From Caballeronia zhejiangensis (GTDB taxonomy: Bacteria; Pseudomonadota; Gammaproteobacteria; Burkholderiales; Burkholderiaceae), in assembly GCF_000698575.1 (NCBI RefSeq), contig NZ_JFHD01000035.1, positions 1 through 64,000 on the forward strand: a stretch of DNA of 64,000 bases, given 5' to 3'. Of the stretch, positions 1-7,911 are shown piece after piece. The notes under the pieces were generated by a model, which ran no database searches, was not told where the DNA came from, and saw nothing but the letters and a program-made list of their open reading frames with translations. Position 1 is the stretch's first letter; every line of letters starts with the position of its first letter. The position numbers were made by a program, and so were the translations under genes.

Positions 1-46
1 AAAAAAACACCCCAAATCGTTGAACGGGTGTCCAACTTTTGGGGTG
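1..46 (-). terminator. Intrinsic terminator after ppiD
   Basis: A 9-bp stem (8-16 with 38-46) holds a second short pairing in its loop. A run of seven A at 1-7 becomes a U-tract on the minus strand. It lies 45 bases past the ppiD stop. Confidence 0.75.
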
Positions 47-90
47 CAGTTCATTTCGGAAGCGGGGCTTTTCGATGATGTCAGCGCCGA

Positions 91-2013
91 TCAGTTCGAC
101 GACGGTGCCGGCGCCTGGCTCAGCTTGACCTTCGAGCGAGCCTTCAGCGAGTTGAGGTACGCCTCCATGTCGGCCTGCGCGTAGACCTGCGCGACTTGCT
201 GCTGTGCGCCGGCGAGACGATCGGCGGCGACCGGCGCGGCCTTCTCGATGCCGTTCACACGATAAATCGCGTAGCCTTCCGCACCGAGATCGACGCCGAC
301 ATACGACGGCAGCTTCGATGCATCCGCTTTGAAGATCGCGCTCAACGCGACGGGCGGCAAGCCTTGCGCGTCATTGCGCGAGACGGTGATCGGCGACGTG
401 AAGCCGTCGGTCGACTTCGACTTCTGCAGATCCGCGAGCTTCGCCTCGCCTTCCTTCTTCGCCATCGCCGCAGCCATTTCCGCGACGACCTTCTTGCGCA
501 CGTCGTCCTTCACGACGTCGAACGCGGGAACGGTCGAGGCCTTGTAGTCGGTGACGCGCGCGGCGATCAGCGTGTTGTTGCCGACGTCGATTGCCTGCGT
601 GTTGTTGCGGTCCTTCACGGCATCCGGCGCGAACACGGCCGCGAGGAACTTCGGATTGTTGAGCGGATTGTCTTGCGGCAATTGCGGATTCGGCTTCGGA
701 CCGACCGTTGCGCTCTGCACCGTCAGCTTGTACTTGTCCGCGGCCGGCTGCAGCGACTTGGCCTTCTCGTAGACGAGATCGGTGAAGCCTTGCGCGTCGT
801 CGGCGAAACCCTTCGTGCCCTGTTGAGCCGCGTAATCCTTCGCGATCGAGTCCTTCACTTCGTCGAACGGCTTCGTGACGGAAGGCTTCACGTCGGTCGC
901 CTGAATGATGTGATAGCCAAAATCCGACTCGACGATATTGCTGACTTCGCCCTTCTTCAGGCCGAATGCGGCGTCGTCGAAAGCCTTGCCGCCCGCGATC
1001 TGACCGCGCGCGAAGTAGCCGAGATCGCCGCCCTTGCCTGCAGAGCCGGGATCGTCGGAGTTCTTCTGCGCGATTTGCGCGAACTGATCCGGATGCGCCT
1101 TGACTTGCGCGAGCAGGTCTTCGGCCTTCTGCTTGGCCTTCGCCTTGTCGGCCGCGCTCGCGTCCTTCGGTGCGTTCACGAGAATGTGGCTCGCGCGCAC
1201 TTGCGCTTCGGTGCGATAGCGCTGGATGTTGTCGTCGTAGTACTTCTTGAGATCGGCGTCGCTCGGCTTCGATGCCGCCGCGATCGTCGACGGCGACAGC
1301 AGCAGATACTGGATCGTGGCGGTTTCGGGCGTCGCGAAATCGTTGCGATGCGCTTCGTAGTAGGCGGTGAGTTGCGCGTCGGTCGGCTGGACCTTCGCGG
1401 TGTAATCGGCCGCGCGCAGCGACAGACCCTGCACCGAGCGCTTCTGTTCCGCGAGTTCGGTCAGGCTTTGCGCGAGCGACTTCGACGTGAACGCCGTGCC
1501 TTGAATGCTGCCCGGAATCTGTCCGGTCGCGATCGTGTAGCGCATGCGCTCGTCGTACTGCGCGGGCGTCATGCCCTGCATCGCGAGCAGTTGCTTGTAG
1601 CGATCGAGGTCGATGCTGCCGTCGGGCTTCTTGAGCGACGAGATCACCGGATCGTTCAGCAGCGCCCGGCGCACGGCGTCGTCGGAGGCGGTCAGATGCA
1701 GACGCTGCGTTTCGTCGGCCATCGCGCGTTGCTGCACGAGACTATCGACCATCGCGGCGCGCGCTTCGGGCGTGTCGAACATCTTGGCGTCGAATTGGGA
1801 ACCGAGCATCGAGCGGGCGCGGTCCACCTGCTGGCGGAAAGCGCTGTCGAATTCGGCGCGCGTGATCTTGTGGCCATTCACGCTGGCGACGTAGGAACTT
1901 TCGTCGAAATAGTTGCTGAAGCCCTGAATCCCGACCATGCCCAGACCGGGCACGATGATCAGGATCAGCAGAGCCATCATCAGGCGCTGGTGATTACGGA
2001 AGAAGTCGAGCAT
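91..2013 (-). CDS. ppiD: Periplasmic folding chaperone / peptidyl-prolyl isomerase PpiD (SurA N-domain plus PpiC domain)
   Basis: This 640-residue protein has one N-terminal membrane anchor (about residues 12-34, the LLILIIVPGLGMVGI stretch), a SurA-type N-terminal chaperone region, and a parvulin/PpiC domain at about residues 265-365 (RASHILV, then GGDLGYFARGQ and FGYHII). PpiD proteins sit in the inner membrane facing the periplasm, next to the Sec translocon, and help secreted and outer-membrane proteins fold. The length matches the family (E. coli PpiD is 623 residues). The gene is last in the tig-clpP-clpX-lon-hupB-ppiD order, with two tRNA genes between it and hupB, and a terminator follows it. 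The start is the ATG that begins MLDFFRNHQRL, which matches family N-termini. Confidence 0.95.
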   Translation of the reverse strand: MLDFFRNHQRLMMALLILIIVPGLGMVGIQGFSNYFDESSYVASVNGHKITRAEFDSAFRQQVDRARSMLGSQFDAKMFDTPEARAAMVDSLVQQRAMADETQRLHLTASDDAVRRALLNDPVISSLKKPDGSIDLDRYKQLLAMQGMTPAQYDERMRYTIATGQIPGSIQGTAFTSKSLAQSLTELAEQKRSVQGLSLRAADYTAKVQPTDAQLTAYYEAHRNDFATPETATIQYLLLSPSTIAAASKPSDADLKKYYDDNIQRYRTEAQVRASHILVNAPKDASAADKAKAKQKAEDLLAQVKAHPDQFAQIAQKNSDDPGSAGKGGDLGYFARGQIAGGKAFDDAAFGLKKGEVSNIVESDFGYHIIQATDVKPSVTKPFDEVKDSIAKDYAAQQGTKGFADDAQGFTDLVYEKAKSLQPAADKYKLTVQSATVGPKPNPQLPQDNPLNNPKFLAAVFAPDAVKDRNNTQAIDVGNNTLIAARVTDYKASTVPAFDVVKDDVRKKVVAEMAAAMAKKEGEAKLADLQKSKSTDGFTSPITVSRNDAQGLPPVALSAIFKADASKLPSYVGVDLGAEGYAIYRVNGIEKAAPVAADRLAGAQQQVAQVYAQADMEAYLNSLKARSKVKLSQAPAPSSN

Positions 2014-2223
2014 GCGTAGCGCTGCGTGGTTATAACAAAACGCTCGATATTACAACAGTGGACGAGGAAAAGGCGAAAGGCGGGCGGGATTTGCACCGCC
2101 CGATGTGAAATTCTCGCGTCCCCTTTTCGTAACGGGCGATGTTTCAGTTGAAAGTTCGCTTCCAGCGAGCATTCAATGGCGTGAAGCAATGATTAGCATT
2201 CTTAACGAGCACGCGCCAAAACA

Positions 2224-2255
2224 AAATCCCGCAAGCCGCGAAGCTTACGGGATTT
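2224..2255 (-). terminator. Terminator after the tRNA-Val/tRNA-Asp pair
   Basis: The stem pairs 2224-2231 with 2248-2255 and has an inner AAGC/GCTT pairing. On the minus strand it ends in a T-rich stretch just past the 3' end of tRNA-Asp, so it should end the tRNA transcript before ppiD. Confidence 0.7.
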
Positions 2256-2266
2256 CTTGTCGAATC

Positions 2267-2343
2267 TGGCGGAGCGGACGGGACTCGAACCCGCGACCCC
2301 CGGCGTGACAGGCCGGTATTCTAACCGACTGAACTACCGCTCC
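2267..2343 (-). tRNA. tRNA-Asp (anticodon GTC)
   Basis: The cloverleaf is complete: the 7-bp acceptor GGAGCGG/CCGCTCC, the T-arm GGTTCGAGTCC, and an anticodon loop reading CTGTCAC with GTC. The 3' CCA is encoded. It lies 25 bases downstream of tRNA-Val on the same strand, so the two are probably processed from one transcript. Confidence 0.97.
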
Positions 2344-2368
2344 GGGTAGCGCGCAATGAACTGTGACC

Positions 2369-2444
2369 TGGTGGGTGCTGAGAGGCTCGAACTCCCGACC
2401 TACGCCTTGTAAGGGCGCCGCTCTACCAACTGAGCTAAGCACCC
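2369..2444 (-). tRNA. tRNA-Val (anticodon TAC)
   Basis: The acceptor is GGGTGCT/AGCACCC with encoded ACCA. The D-arm is TAGCTCAGTTGGTAGAGC and the anticodon loop is CTTACAA, giving TAC. It is first in a two-tRNA unit downstream of hupB on the minus strand. Confidence 0.97.
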
Positions 2445-2473
2445 GGTCCGCAATTCACTCGGTTTGCGCTGCT

Positions 2474-2513
2474 GCTGGATTCACACTTCGTTTTGCGAAG
2501 GTCCGTATCCAGC
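2474..2513 (-). other. Imperfect hairpin between hupB and tRNA-Val
   Basis: GCTGGAT (2474-2480) pairs with ATCCAGC (2507-2513), and CTTCG (2486-2490) pairs with CGAAG (2496-2500) inside it. No U-tract follows on the minus strand. It may be a 3'-end stabiliser or processing signal for hupB mRNA rather than a terminator. Confidence 0.45.
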
Positions 2514-2520
2514 GAGTCCG

Positions 2521-2793
2521 CTAGTTTAGCGCATCCTTCAGCGCTTTGCCAGGGCGAAATTTCGGCACTTTCGCGGCCTTGATCTTGATCTCATCGCCCG
2601 TGCGCGGATTGCGCCCCGTGCGCGCGGTGCGCTTGCCGACGGCAAACGTGCCGAAGCCGACGAGCGTCACGGTGCCGCCCTTCTTCAGCGTCGCGCTTAC
2701 GCCGCCGATGACCGCATCGAGCGCGCGGCCGGCGGCGGCCTTGGAGATATCGGCTTGCTGCGCGATATGGTCGATCAATTCCGTCTTGTTCAT
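2521..2793 (-). CDS. hupB: DNA-binding protein HU-beta
   Basis: This is a 90-residue histone-like protein. It begins MNKTELIDHIA and carries the HU signature GFGTFAVGKRTARTGRNPRTG at about residues 46-66, which forms the DNA-gripping arm with its conserved proline. HU binds DNA without strong sequence preference, bends it and compacts the nucleoid. Length and ending (FRPGKALKDALN) are typical. It lies between lon and the tRNA-Val/tRNA-Asp genes, as in many betaproteobacteria, and has its own promoter at 2884-2912, so it need not depend on lon read-through. An adjacent HU-alpha/beta distinction cannot be made from one sequence; the name follows the lon-hupB-ppiD order. Confidence 0.96.
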   Translation of the reverse strand: MNKTELIDHIAQQADISKAAAGRALDAVIGGVSATLKKGGTVTLVGFGTFAVGKRTARTGRNPRTGDEIKIKAAKVPKFRPGKALKDALN

Positions 2794-2883
2794 TGTGATC
2801 CCCGAATCAGTATTGGCAAGTTTTAATCGATGTGGTCCGGCATCGAAGCGGATGGCATCTCGATAAGATTGGATGCGGCGCTC

Positions 2884-2912
2884 ATTTAACTTAGCCGAAA
2901 GACACGTGTCAA
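2884..2912 (-). promoter_or_regulatory. Sigma-70 promoter of hupB with a palindrome over the -35 box
   Basis: On the minus strand a perfect -35 TTGACA (2912-2907) is 17 bases from the -10 TTAAAT (2889-2884, 4 of 6 matches). The perfect 10-bp palindrome GACACGTGTC (2901-2910) overlaps the -35 box, where a repressor or activator could act. The hupB start codon is about 90 bases downstream. Confidence 0.65.
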
Positions 2913-2985
2913 CCGGGGTTGAGCCTTATTCGGCGCGGCCTTCGGGCGTTTTAGAAGTTCTCTTCGAAAAGCCGCGCGCAAAAAG

Positions 2986-3016
2986 AAAACCCGCGGGTGG
3001 GTTGCCCGCGGGTTTT
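2986..3016 (-). terminator. Intrinsic terminator after lon
   Basis: A perfect 12-bp stem (2986-2997 with 3005-3016) with a 7-base loop ends in A/T runs on both sides. It lies 49 bases past the lon stop on the minus strand. Confidence 0.85.
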
Positions 3017-3064
3017 TAGCCTCGTTCACGCAACACGGCGTTAAAACCGTGCCGCGACAAGCGT

Positions 3065-5488
3065 TCAGTGCTTTACGACTTCGCCCGTTGCTGGCGTGTC
3101 CTTCTGCTGTTCGGCTGCGACGGGCGTTGCCTTCGCTTCGTCTTCGGGCAACGACTCCGGCGCACGTTCGAGCGCCAGTTCCAGCACCCGATCGATCCAG
3201 CGAACCGGCACGATCTCGATGGCGTTCTTCACGTTGTCGGGGATGTCGGCCAGATCCTTCGTGTTTTCTTCAGGAATCAGCACGAGCTTGATGCCGCCGC
3301 GATGCGCTGCCAGCAGCTTCTCCTTCAATCCGCCGATCGGCAGCACTTCGCCGCGCAGCGTGATTTCGCCCGTCATCGCGACATCCGCGCGAACCGGAAT
3401 GCCGGTCAGCACCGAGACCAGCGCCGTGGTCATCGCGATACCGGCGGACGGACCGTCCTTCGGCGTCGCGCCTTCCGGCACGTGGATGTGGATGTCCTTC
3501 TTCTCGAACGACTCATCCGTGATGCCAAGCCGGCGCGAACGTGAACGCACGACCGAGCGCGCCGCTTCGACGGATTCCTTCATCACGTCGCCGAGCGAAC
3601 CCGTGCGGATCACGCCGCCCTTGCCGGGCATCACCGCTGCTTCGATCGTCAGCAGATCGCCGCCCACTTCCGTCCACGCAAGACCCGTCACCTGACCGAT
3701 CTGGTTTTCCTTCGCGGCCAGACCGAAGTCGTACTTGCGCACGCCGAGGAAGGTGTCGAGGTTGGAGCCGTCGACCTTCACGGCGCCTTCCGCCTTCTTG
3801 AGCAGCAGCATCTTCACGACCTTGCGGCAGATCTTCGATACTTCACGCTCGAGCGAACGCACGCCCGCTTCACGCGTGTAGTAGCGAATGATGTCGCGGA
3901 TCGCTTGCTCCGTGACATCGATCTCGCCGTCCTTCAGGCCGTTGTTGCGCTTCTGCTTCGGCAACAGGTAACGCGTCGCGATGCTGACCTTCTCGTCTTC
4001 CGTGTAACCCGACAGGCGGATGACTTCCATCCGGTCGAGCAGCGGCGGCGGAATGTTCAGCGAGTTCGACGTCGCCACGAACATCACGTCGGACAGGTCG
4101 AAGTCCACTTCGATGTAGTGGTCCGCGAACGTATGGTTCTGTTCCGGATCGAGCACTTCGAGCAGCGCGGATGCCGGATCGCCGCGGAAATCCATGCCCA
4201 TCTTGTCGACTTCGTCGAGCAGGAAAAGCGGATTGCGCACGCCGACCTTCGTGAGGCTCTGCAAAATCTTGCCGGGCATCGAACCGATATACGTGCGACG
4301 GTGGCCGCGAATTTCGGATTCGTCATGCACGCCGCCGAGCGCCATACGCACGAACTTGCGGTTCGTCGCGCGAGCGATGGACTGCCCGAGCGAGGTCTTG
4401 CCGACGCCCGGAGGCCCGACCAGGCACAGAATCGGTGCCTTCACCTTCTCGACGCGTTGTTGCACCGCGAGATACTCGAGAATGCGTTCCTTGACCTTTT
4501 CGAGACCGAAATGGTCTTCGTCGAGCACGCGCTCGGCATTCGAAAGGTCGTTGTTGACCTTGCTCTTCTTACGCCATGGCAAGCCGATCAGCGTGTCGAT
4601 GTAGTTGCGCACGACAGTCGCTTCCGCGGACATCGGCGACATCAGCTTGAGCTTTTTCAGCTCGGCATCGGCCTTCTTCTTGGCTTCCTTCGGCATGCGC
4701 GCGGCGGCGATGCGCTTCTCGAGCTCTTCGAGATCCGCGCCCTCTTCACCTTCGCCCAATTCCTTCTGGATCGCCTTGACCTGCTCGTTCAGGTAGTACT
4801 CGCGCTGGCTCTTTTCCATCTGGCGCTTCACGCGGCCACGGATGCGCTTCTCGACCTGAAGAATGTCGATTTCGGCTTCGAGCTGGGCGAGCAGATGCTC
4901 CAGACGCTCGATCACAGGGAACATCTCGAGGATGTGCTGCTTTTGATCCAGCTTGAGCGGCAGATGCGCGGCGATAGTGTCGGCAAGACGACCCGCCTCG
5001 TCGATGCCCGACAGCGACGTCAGGATCTCCGGCGGAATCTTCTTGTTGAGCTTCACGTACTGATCGAACTGCGACACGATCGCGCGGCGCAGCGCTTCGG
5101 TTTCGGCGCTGTCGGCGTGATCCGGCTCGAGCGGCATCACATCGCAGGAAAATTGCGTTTCCTGCTCTTCGATCGACAGCGTTTTCGCGCGCTGCAGGCC
5201 TTCGACGAGCACTTTCACCGTGCCGTCGGGCAGTTTCAGCATTTGCAGGATGTTGGCGACACACCCTACTTCATACATGTCCTTTTCGGTCGGCTCGTCC
5301 TTCGCCGCCGTTTTCTGGGCGACGAGCATGATGTGCTTGCCGCCTTCCATCGCGGCTTCGAGTGCCTTGATCGACTTGGGCCGCCCGACGAAGAGCGGAA
5401 TCACCATATGCGGGAAAACGACTACGTCGCGCAGCGGGAGCAGCGGCAGCGTAATGCGTTCCTGCGGGAGGAGTTGGGTTCCTGACAT
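3065..5488 (-). CDS. lon: ATP-dependent Lon protease
   Basis: This 807-residue Lon begins with the substrate-binding LonN domain (about residues 10-205). A coiled-coil region leads into the AAA+ module with Walker A GPPGVGKTS and the Walker B LLDEVDK. The C-terminal Ser-Lys protease domain carries the catalytic serine in KDGPSAGIAM (Ser681 by codon count), with the lysine some 40 residues later. Lon is a cytoplasmic hexamer that degrades misfolded and regulatory proteins. The length fits the bacterial LonA subfamily. It follows clpX on the same strand, but a terminator and its own heat-shock-like promoter lie between them. The extra C-terminal tail after the protease domain is short and polar. 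Confidence 0.98.
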   Translation of the reverse strand: MSGTQLLPQERITLPLLPLRDVVVFPHMVIPLFVGRPKSIKALEAAMEGGKHIMLVAQKTAAKDEPTEKDMYEVGCVANILQMLKLPDGTVKVLVEGLQRAKTLSIEEQETQFSCDVMPLEPDHADSAETEALRRAIVSQFDQYVKLNKKIPPEILTSLSGIDEAGRLADTIAAHLPLKLDQKQHILEMFPVIERLEHLLAQLEAEIDILQVEKRIRGRVKRQMEKSQREYYLNEQVKAIQKELGEGEEGADLEELEKRIAAARMPKEAKKKADAELKKLKLMSPMSAEATVVRNYIDTLIGLPWRKKSKVNNDLSNAERVLDEDHFGLEKVKERILEYLAVQQRVEKVKAPILCLVGPPGVGKTSLGQSIARATNRKFVRMALGGVHDESEIRGHRRTYIGSMPGKILQSLTKVGVRNPLFLLDEVDKMGMDFRGDPASALLEVLDPEQNHTFADHYIEVDFDLSDVMFVATSNSLNIPPPLLDRMEVIRLSGYTEDEKVSIATRYLLPKQKRNNGLKDGEIDVTEQAIRDIIRYYTREAGVRSLEREVSKICRKVVKMLLLKKAEGAVKVDGSNLDTFLGVRKYDFGLAAKENQIGQVTGLAWTEVGGDLLTIEAAVMPGKGGVIRTGSLGDVMKESVEAARSVVRSRSRRLGITDESFEKKDIHIHVPEGATPKDGPSAGIAMTTALVSVLTGIPVRADVAMTGEITLRGEVLPIGGLKEKLLAAHRGGIKLVLIPEENTKDLADIPDNVKNAIEIVPVRWIDRVLELALERAPESLPEDEAKATPVAAEQQKDTPATGEVVKH

Positions 5489-5521
5489 TTCATTTCCCCA
5501 TTAGTGGAATCAGTTCAGTCG

Positions 5522-5550
5522 TAAATAAGGCCGGTCAGAGCTATTGCAAG
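5522..5550 (-). promoter_or_regulatory. Sigma-32 (heat-shock) type promoter of lon
   Basis: The minus strand reads CTTGCAA (5550-5544), 13 bases, then CCTTATTTA (5530-5522). The known RpoH consensus is CTTGAAA, 11-15 bases, CCCCATNTA. The -35 has one mismatch and the -10 two. The position, about 30 bases before the lon start codon, suits a short leader. This is a motif match only. Confidence 0.55.
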
Positions 5551-5623
5551 CCTTTATCGGAAGGGAAAAGTCGTTAGTCAAAGATCGCGTCAGTAACGTC
5601 CACAAGATAAACCGACAAAAATA

Positions 5624-5655
5624 AAAGGCCGTTCACGTCGCCATGAACGGCCTTT
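5624..5655 (-). terminator. Terminator between clpX and lon
   Basis: A perfect 12-bp stem (5624-5635 with 5644-5655) with an 8-base loop, A-rich on the side that becomes the U-tract of minus-strand RNA. It closes the clpX transcript and separates it from lon. Confidence 0.8.
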
Positions 5656-5674
5656 CGCCGACACACAGCCTGCT

Positions 5675-6946
5675 TCAGTTCGATCCTGCTACTTTCGGTG
5701 CGTCTTCGTAGATGAGCAGCGGCTTGCCGTCTCCGTCGATCGTGTTGTCGTCGACGATCACCTTCGAAACGCCCTTCATGGTCGGCAGTTCGTACATTAC
5801 GTCGAGCAACGCCTGTTCCAGAATCGAACGCAGCCCGCGCGCGCCGGTCTTGCGGCGAATGGCCTTCTGCGCGATGGCCTGAAGCGCAGCCGGACGGATT
5901 TCCAGTTCGACGCGCTCCATTGCGAAGAGCTTGTGATACTGCTTCACGAGCGCGTTCTTCGGCTCGATCAGGATCTTCACCAGCGCGGCTTCATCGAGCT
6001 TGCCGAGCGTCGCCACGACGGGCAGACGGCCGATCAGCTCCGGAATCAGGCCGAACTTGATCAGGTCTTCCGGCTCGACTTCGCGCAGCACTTCGCCCGC
6101 GTCGCGATCCTGCTTGCTCTTCACGCTCGCGCCGAAACCGATGCCGGTCTTCTCGGTGCGATCCGTGATGACCTTTTCCAGTCCGTCGAACGCGCCGCCG
6201 CAGACGAACAGGATGTTGGTCGTATCGACCTGGATGAAATCCTGATTCGGGTGCTTGCGTCCGCCTTGCGGCGGCACCGACGCCATCGTGCCTTCGATCA
6301 GCTTCAGCAACGCCTGCTGCACGCCCTCGCCCGACACGTCGCGCGTAATGGACGGGTTGTCCGACTTGCGGCTGATCTTGTCGATCTCGTCGATGTACAC
6401 GATTCCGCGCTGCGCCTTGTCGACTTCGTAATTGCAATTCTGCAGCAGCTTCTGAATGATGTTCTCGACGTCCTCGCCGACATAGCCGGCTTCGGTCAGC
6501 GTCGTTGCATCGGCGATCACGAACGGCACATTCAGCATGCGCGCCAATGTCTGCGCGAGCAGCGTCTTGCCCGAGCCGGTCGGCCCGATCAAGAGAATGT
6601 TGCTCTTCGACAGCTCGATGTCGTCCTTCTTGTCGAGATGCTTGAGCCGCTTGTAATGGTTGTACACGGCCACCGCGAGAATTTTCTTCGCGCGTTCCTG
6701 GCCGATCACGTACTGATTGAGGATATCGCTGATTTCCTGCGGGCTCGGCAGGTCGGACTTGGTCAGCCCGGCCTCCTCCGCCGCACCGGCTGCCTCGTCG
6801 CGAATGATCTCGTTGCACAGGTCGATGCATTCATCGCAGATGAACACCGACGGCCCAGCGATGAGCTTCTTCACCTCATGCTGGCTCTTGCCGCAGAACG
6901 AGCAATACAGCAGCTTTTCGCTACTGGAACCTTTTTTGTCCGCCAT
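5675..6946 (-). CDS. clpX: ClpX, ATP-dependent unfoldase subunit of ClpXP
   Basis: This 423-residue AAA+ unfoldase has an N-terminal zinc-binding domain (CSFCGKS, then CDECIDLC at about residues 15-45). Walker A is GPTGSGKT, Walker B is IVYIDEID, and the pore loop is GYVGEDVE. Sensor and arginine-finger regions and the C-terminal D2 lid follow. ClpX recognises tagged substrates such as ssrA peptides, unfolds them and feeds them into ClpP. The gene is 173 bases downstream of clpP on the same strand, the usual arrangement. Length and all motifs look intact. Confidence 0.98.
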   Translation of the reverse strand: MADKKGSSSEKLLYCSFCGKSQHEVKKLIAGPSVFICDECIDLCNEIIRDEAAGAAEEAGLTKSDLPSPQEISDILNQYVIGQERAKKILAVAVYNHYKRLKHLDKKDDIELSKSNILLIGPTGSGKTLLAQTLARMLNVPFVIADATTLTEAGYVGEDVENIIQKLLQNCNYEVDKAQRGIVYIDEIDKISRKSDNPSITRDVSGEGVQQALLKLIEGTMASVPPQGGRKHPNQDFIQVDTTNILFVCGGAFDGLEKVITDRTEKTGIGFGASVKSKQDRDAGEVLREVEPEDLIKFGLIPELIGRLPVVATLGKLDEAALVKILIEPKNALVKQYHKLFAMERVELEIRPAALQAIAQKAIRRKTGARGLRSILEQALLDVMYELPTMKGVSKVIVDDNTIDGDGKPLLIYEDAPKVAGSN

Positions 6947-7119
6947 AAATGTGTAAGCCTCCGGACACTCTTGTTACATGATACGCGCTTCGATTCCGCG
7001 ACGCAGATTCGCACCCGCGAGGACCGCCGGAGCGCGTTTTGGCGTGGCGCCCAATGCGCGACTTCGCACGCTTCGCCGGCTTCGTCTCCGAGCGCCGGCG
7101 CGGCGCCGCTCCGGACGCC

Positions 7120-7773
7120 TCAGGGACGCTTGTGAAGCACCTGGTCGACGAGGCCGTAAGCCTGCGCATCGTCGCCCGACATGAAGTTGTCGCGATCCGT
7201 GTCGCGCGCGATGCGCTCGACCGGCTGACCCGTGTGATGCGACAGCAACTGATTCAAACGTTCCTTCAGATACAGGATTTCCCGTGCCTGGATCTCGATG
7301 TCCGACGCCTGGCCGCGTGCGCCGCCGAGCGGCTGGTGGATCATCACGCGCGCGTTCGGCAGCGCGACGCGCTTGCCCTTCGCGCCGGCCGCCAGCAGGA
7401 ATGCGCCCATGCTTGCGGCGAGGCCCATGCACAGCGTCGAAACGTCCGGCTTCACGAACTGCATGGTGTCGTAAATCGCCATGCCGGCCGAGACCGAGCC
7501 GCCAGGACTGTTGATGTACAGGCTGATGTCCTTGTCCGGGTTCTCGCTTTCGAGGAACAACAACTGTGCGACGACGAGATTCGCCGACTGGTCGTTCACT
7601 TCACCGACGAGAAACACCACGCGCTCCTTGAGGAGACGCGAGTAAATGTCATAGGCACGCTCGCCGCGGCCGCTCGTTTCCACGACCATCGGAACGAGGC
7701 CGAGCGCCTGGGCTTCGAAATCCCGCGGTGCGTGGGACGCCAACGTGTCGAGCAATTCAGCGCGAAAGGTCAT
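7120..7773 (-). CDS. clpP: ClpP, ATP-dependent Clp protease proteolytic subunit
   Basis: This 217-residue serine peptidase has the catalytic residues in family positions: Ser121 in GLAASMGAF, His146 in MIHQPLGG, and Asp195 in DTDRDNFMS. It assembles as a double heptamer and degrades substrates delivered by ClpX (or ClpA). The N-terminal 25 or so residues are the usual propeptide region that is removed. It stands between tig and clpX on the same strand. A terminator after tig means that clpP may have its own start of transcription in 7774-7861. Confidence 0.98.
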   Translation of the reverse strand: MTFRAELLDTLASHAPRDFEAQALGLVPMVVETSGRGERAYDIYSRLLKERVVFLVGEVNDQSANLVVAQLLFLESENPDKDISLYINSPGGSVSAGMAIYDTMQFVKPDVSTLCMGLAASMGAFLLAAGAKGKRVALPNARVMIHQPLGGARGQASDIEIQAREILYLKERLNQLLSHHTGQPVERIARDTDRDNFMSGDDAQAYGLVDQVLHKRP

Positions 7774-7855
7774 GCAATTTCCTTGTTCGGAATAAGGGTA
7801 CTGAACGACAAAGGAACATCCACTAGAACGGCATGCAAACGCCCAACTTTAATGC

Positions 7856-7897
7856 AAAAAAGGCGTGCGAGCCGTCAGTCCGACGACTCCGCACGCC
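7856..7897 (-). terminator. Intrinsic terminator after tig
   Basis: GGCGTGCG (7862-7869) pairs with CGCACGCC (7890-7897). The A-run at 7856-7861 gives a U-tract on the minus strand. It sits 15 bases after the tig stop codon. Confidence 0.75.
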
Positions 7898-7911
7898 CCT
7901 TGCCTAACGCG

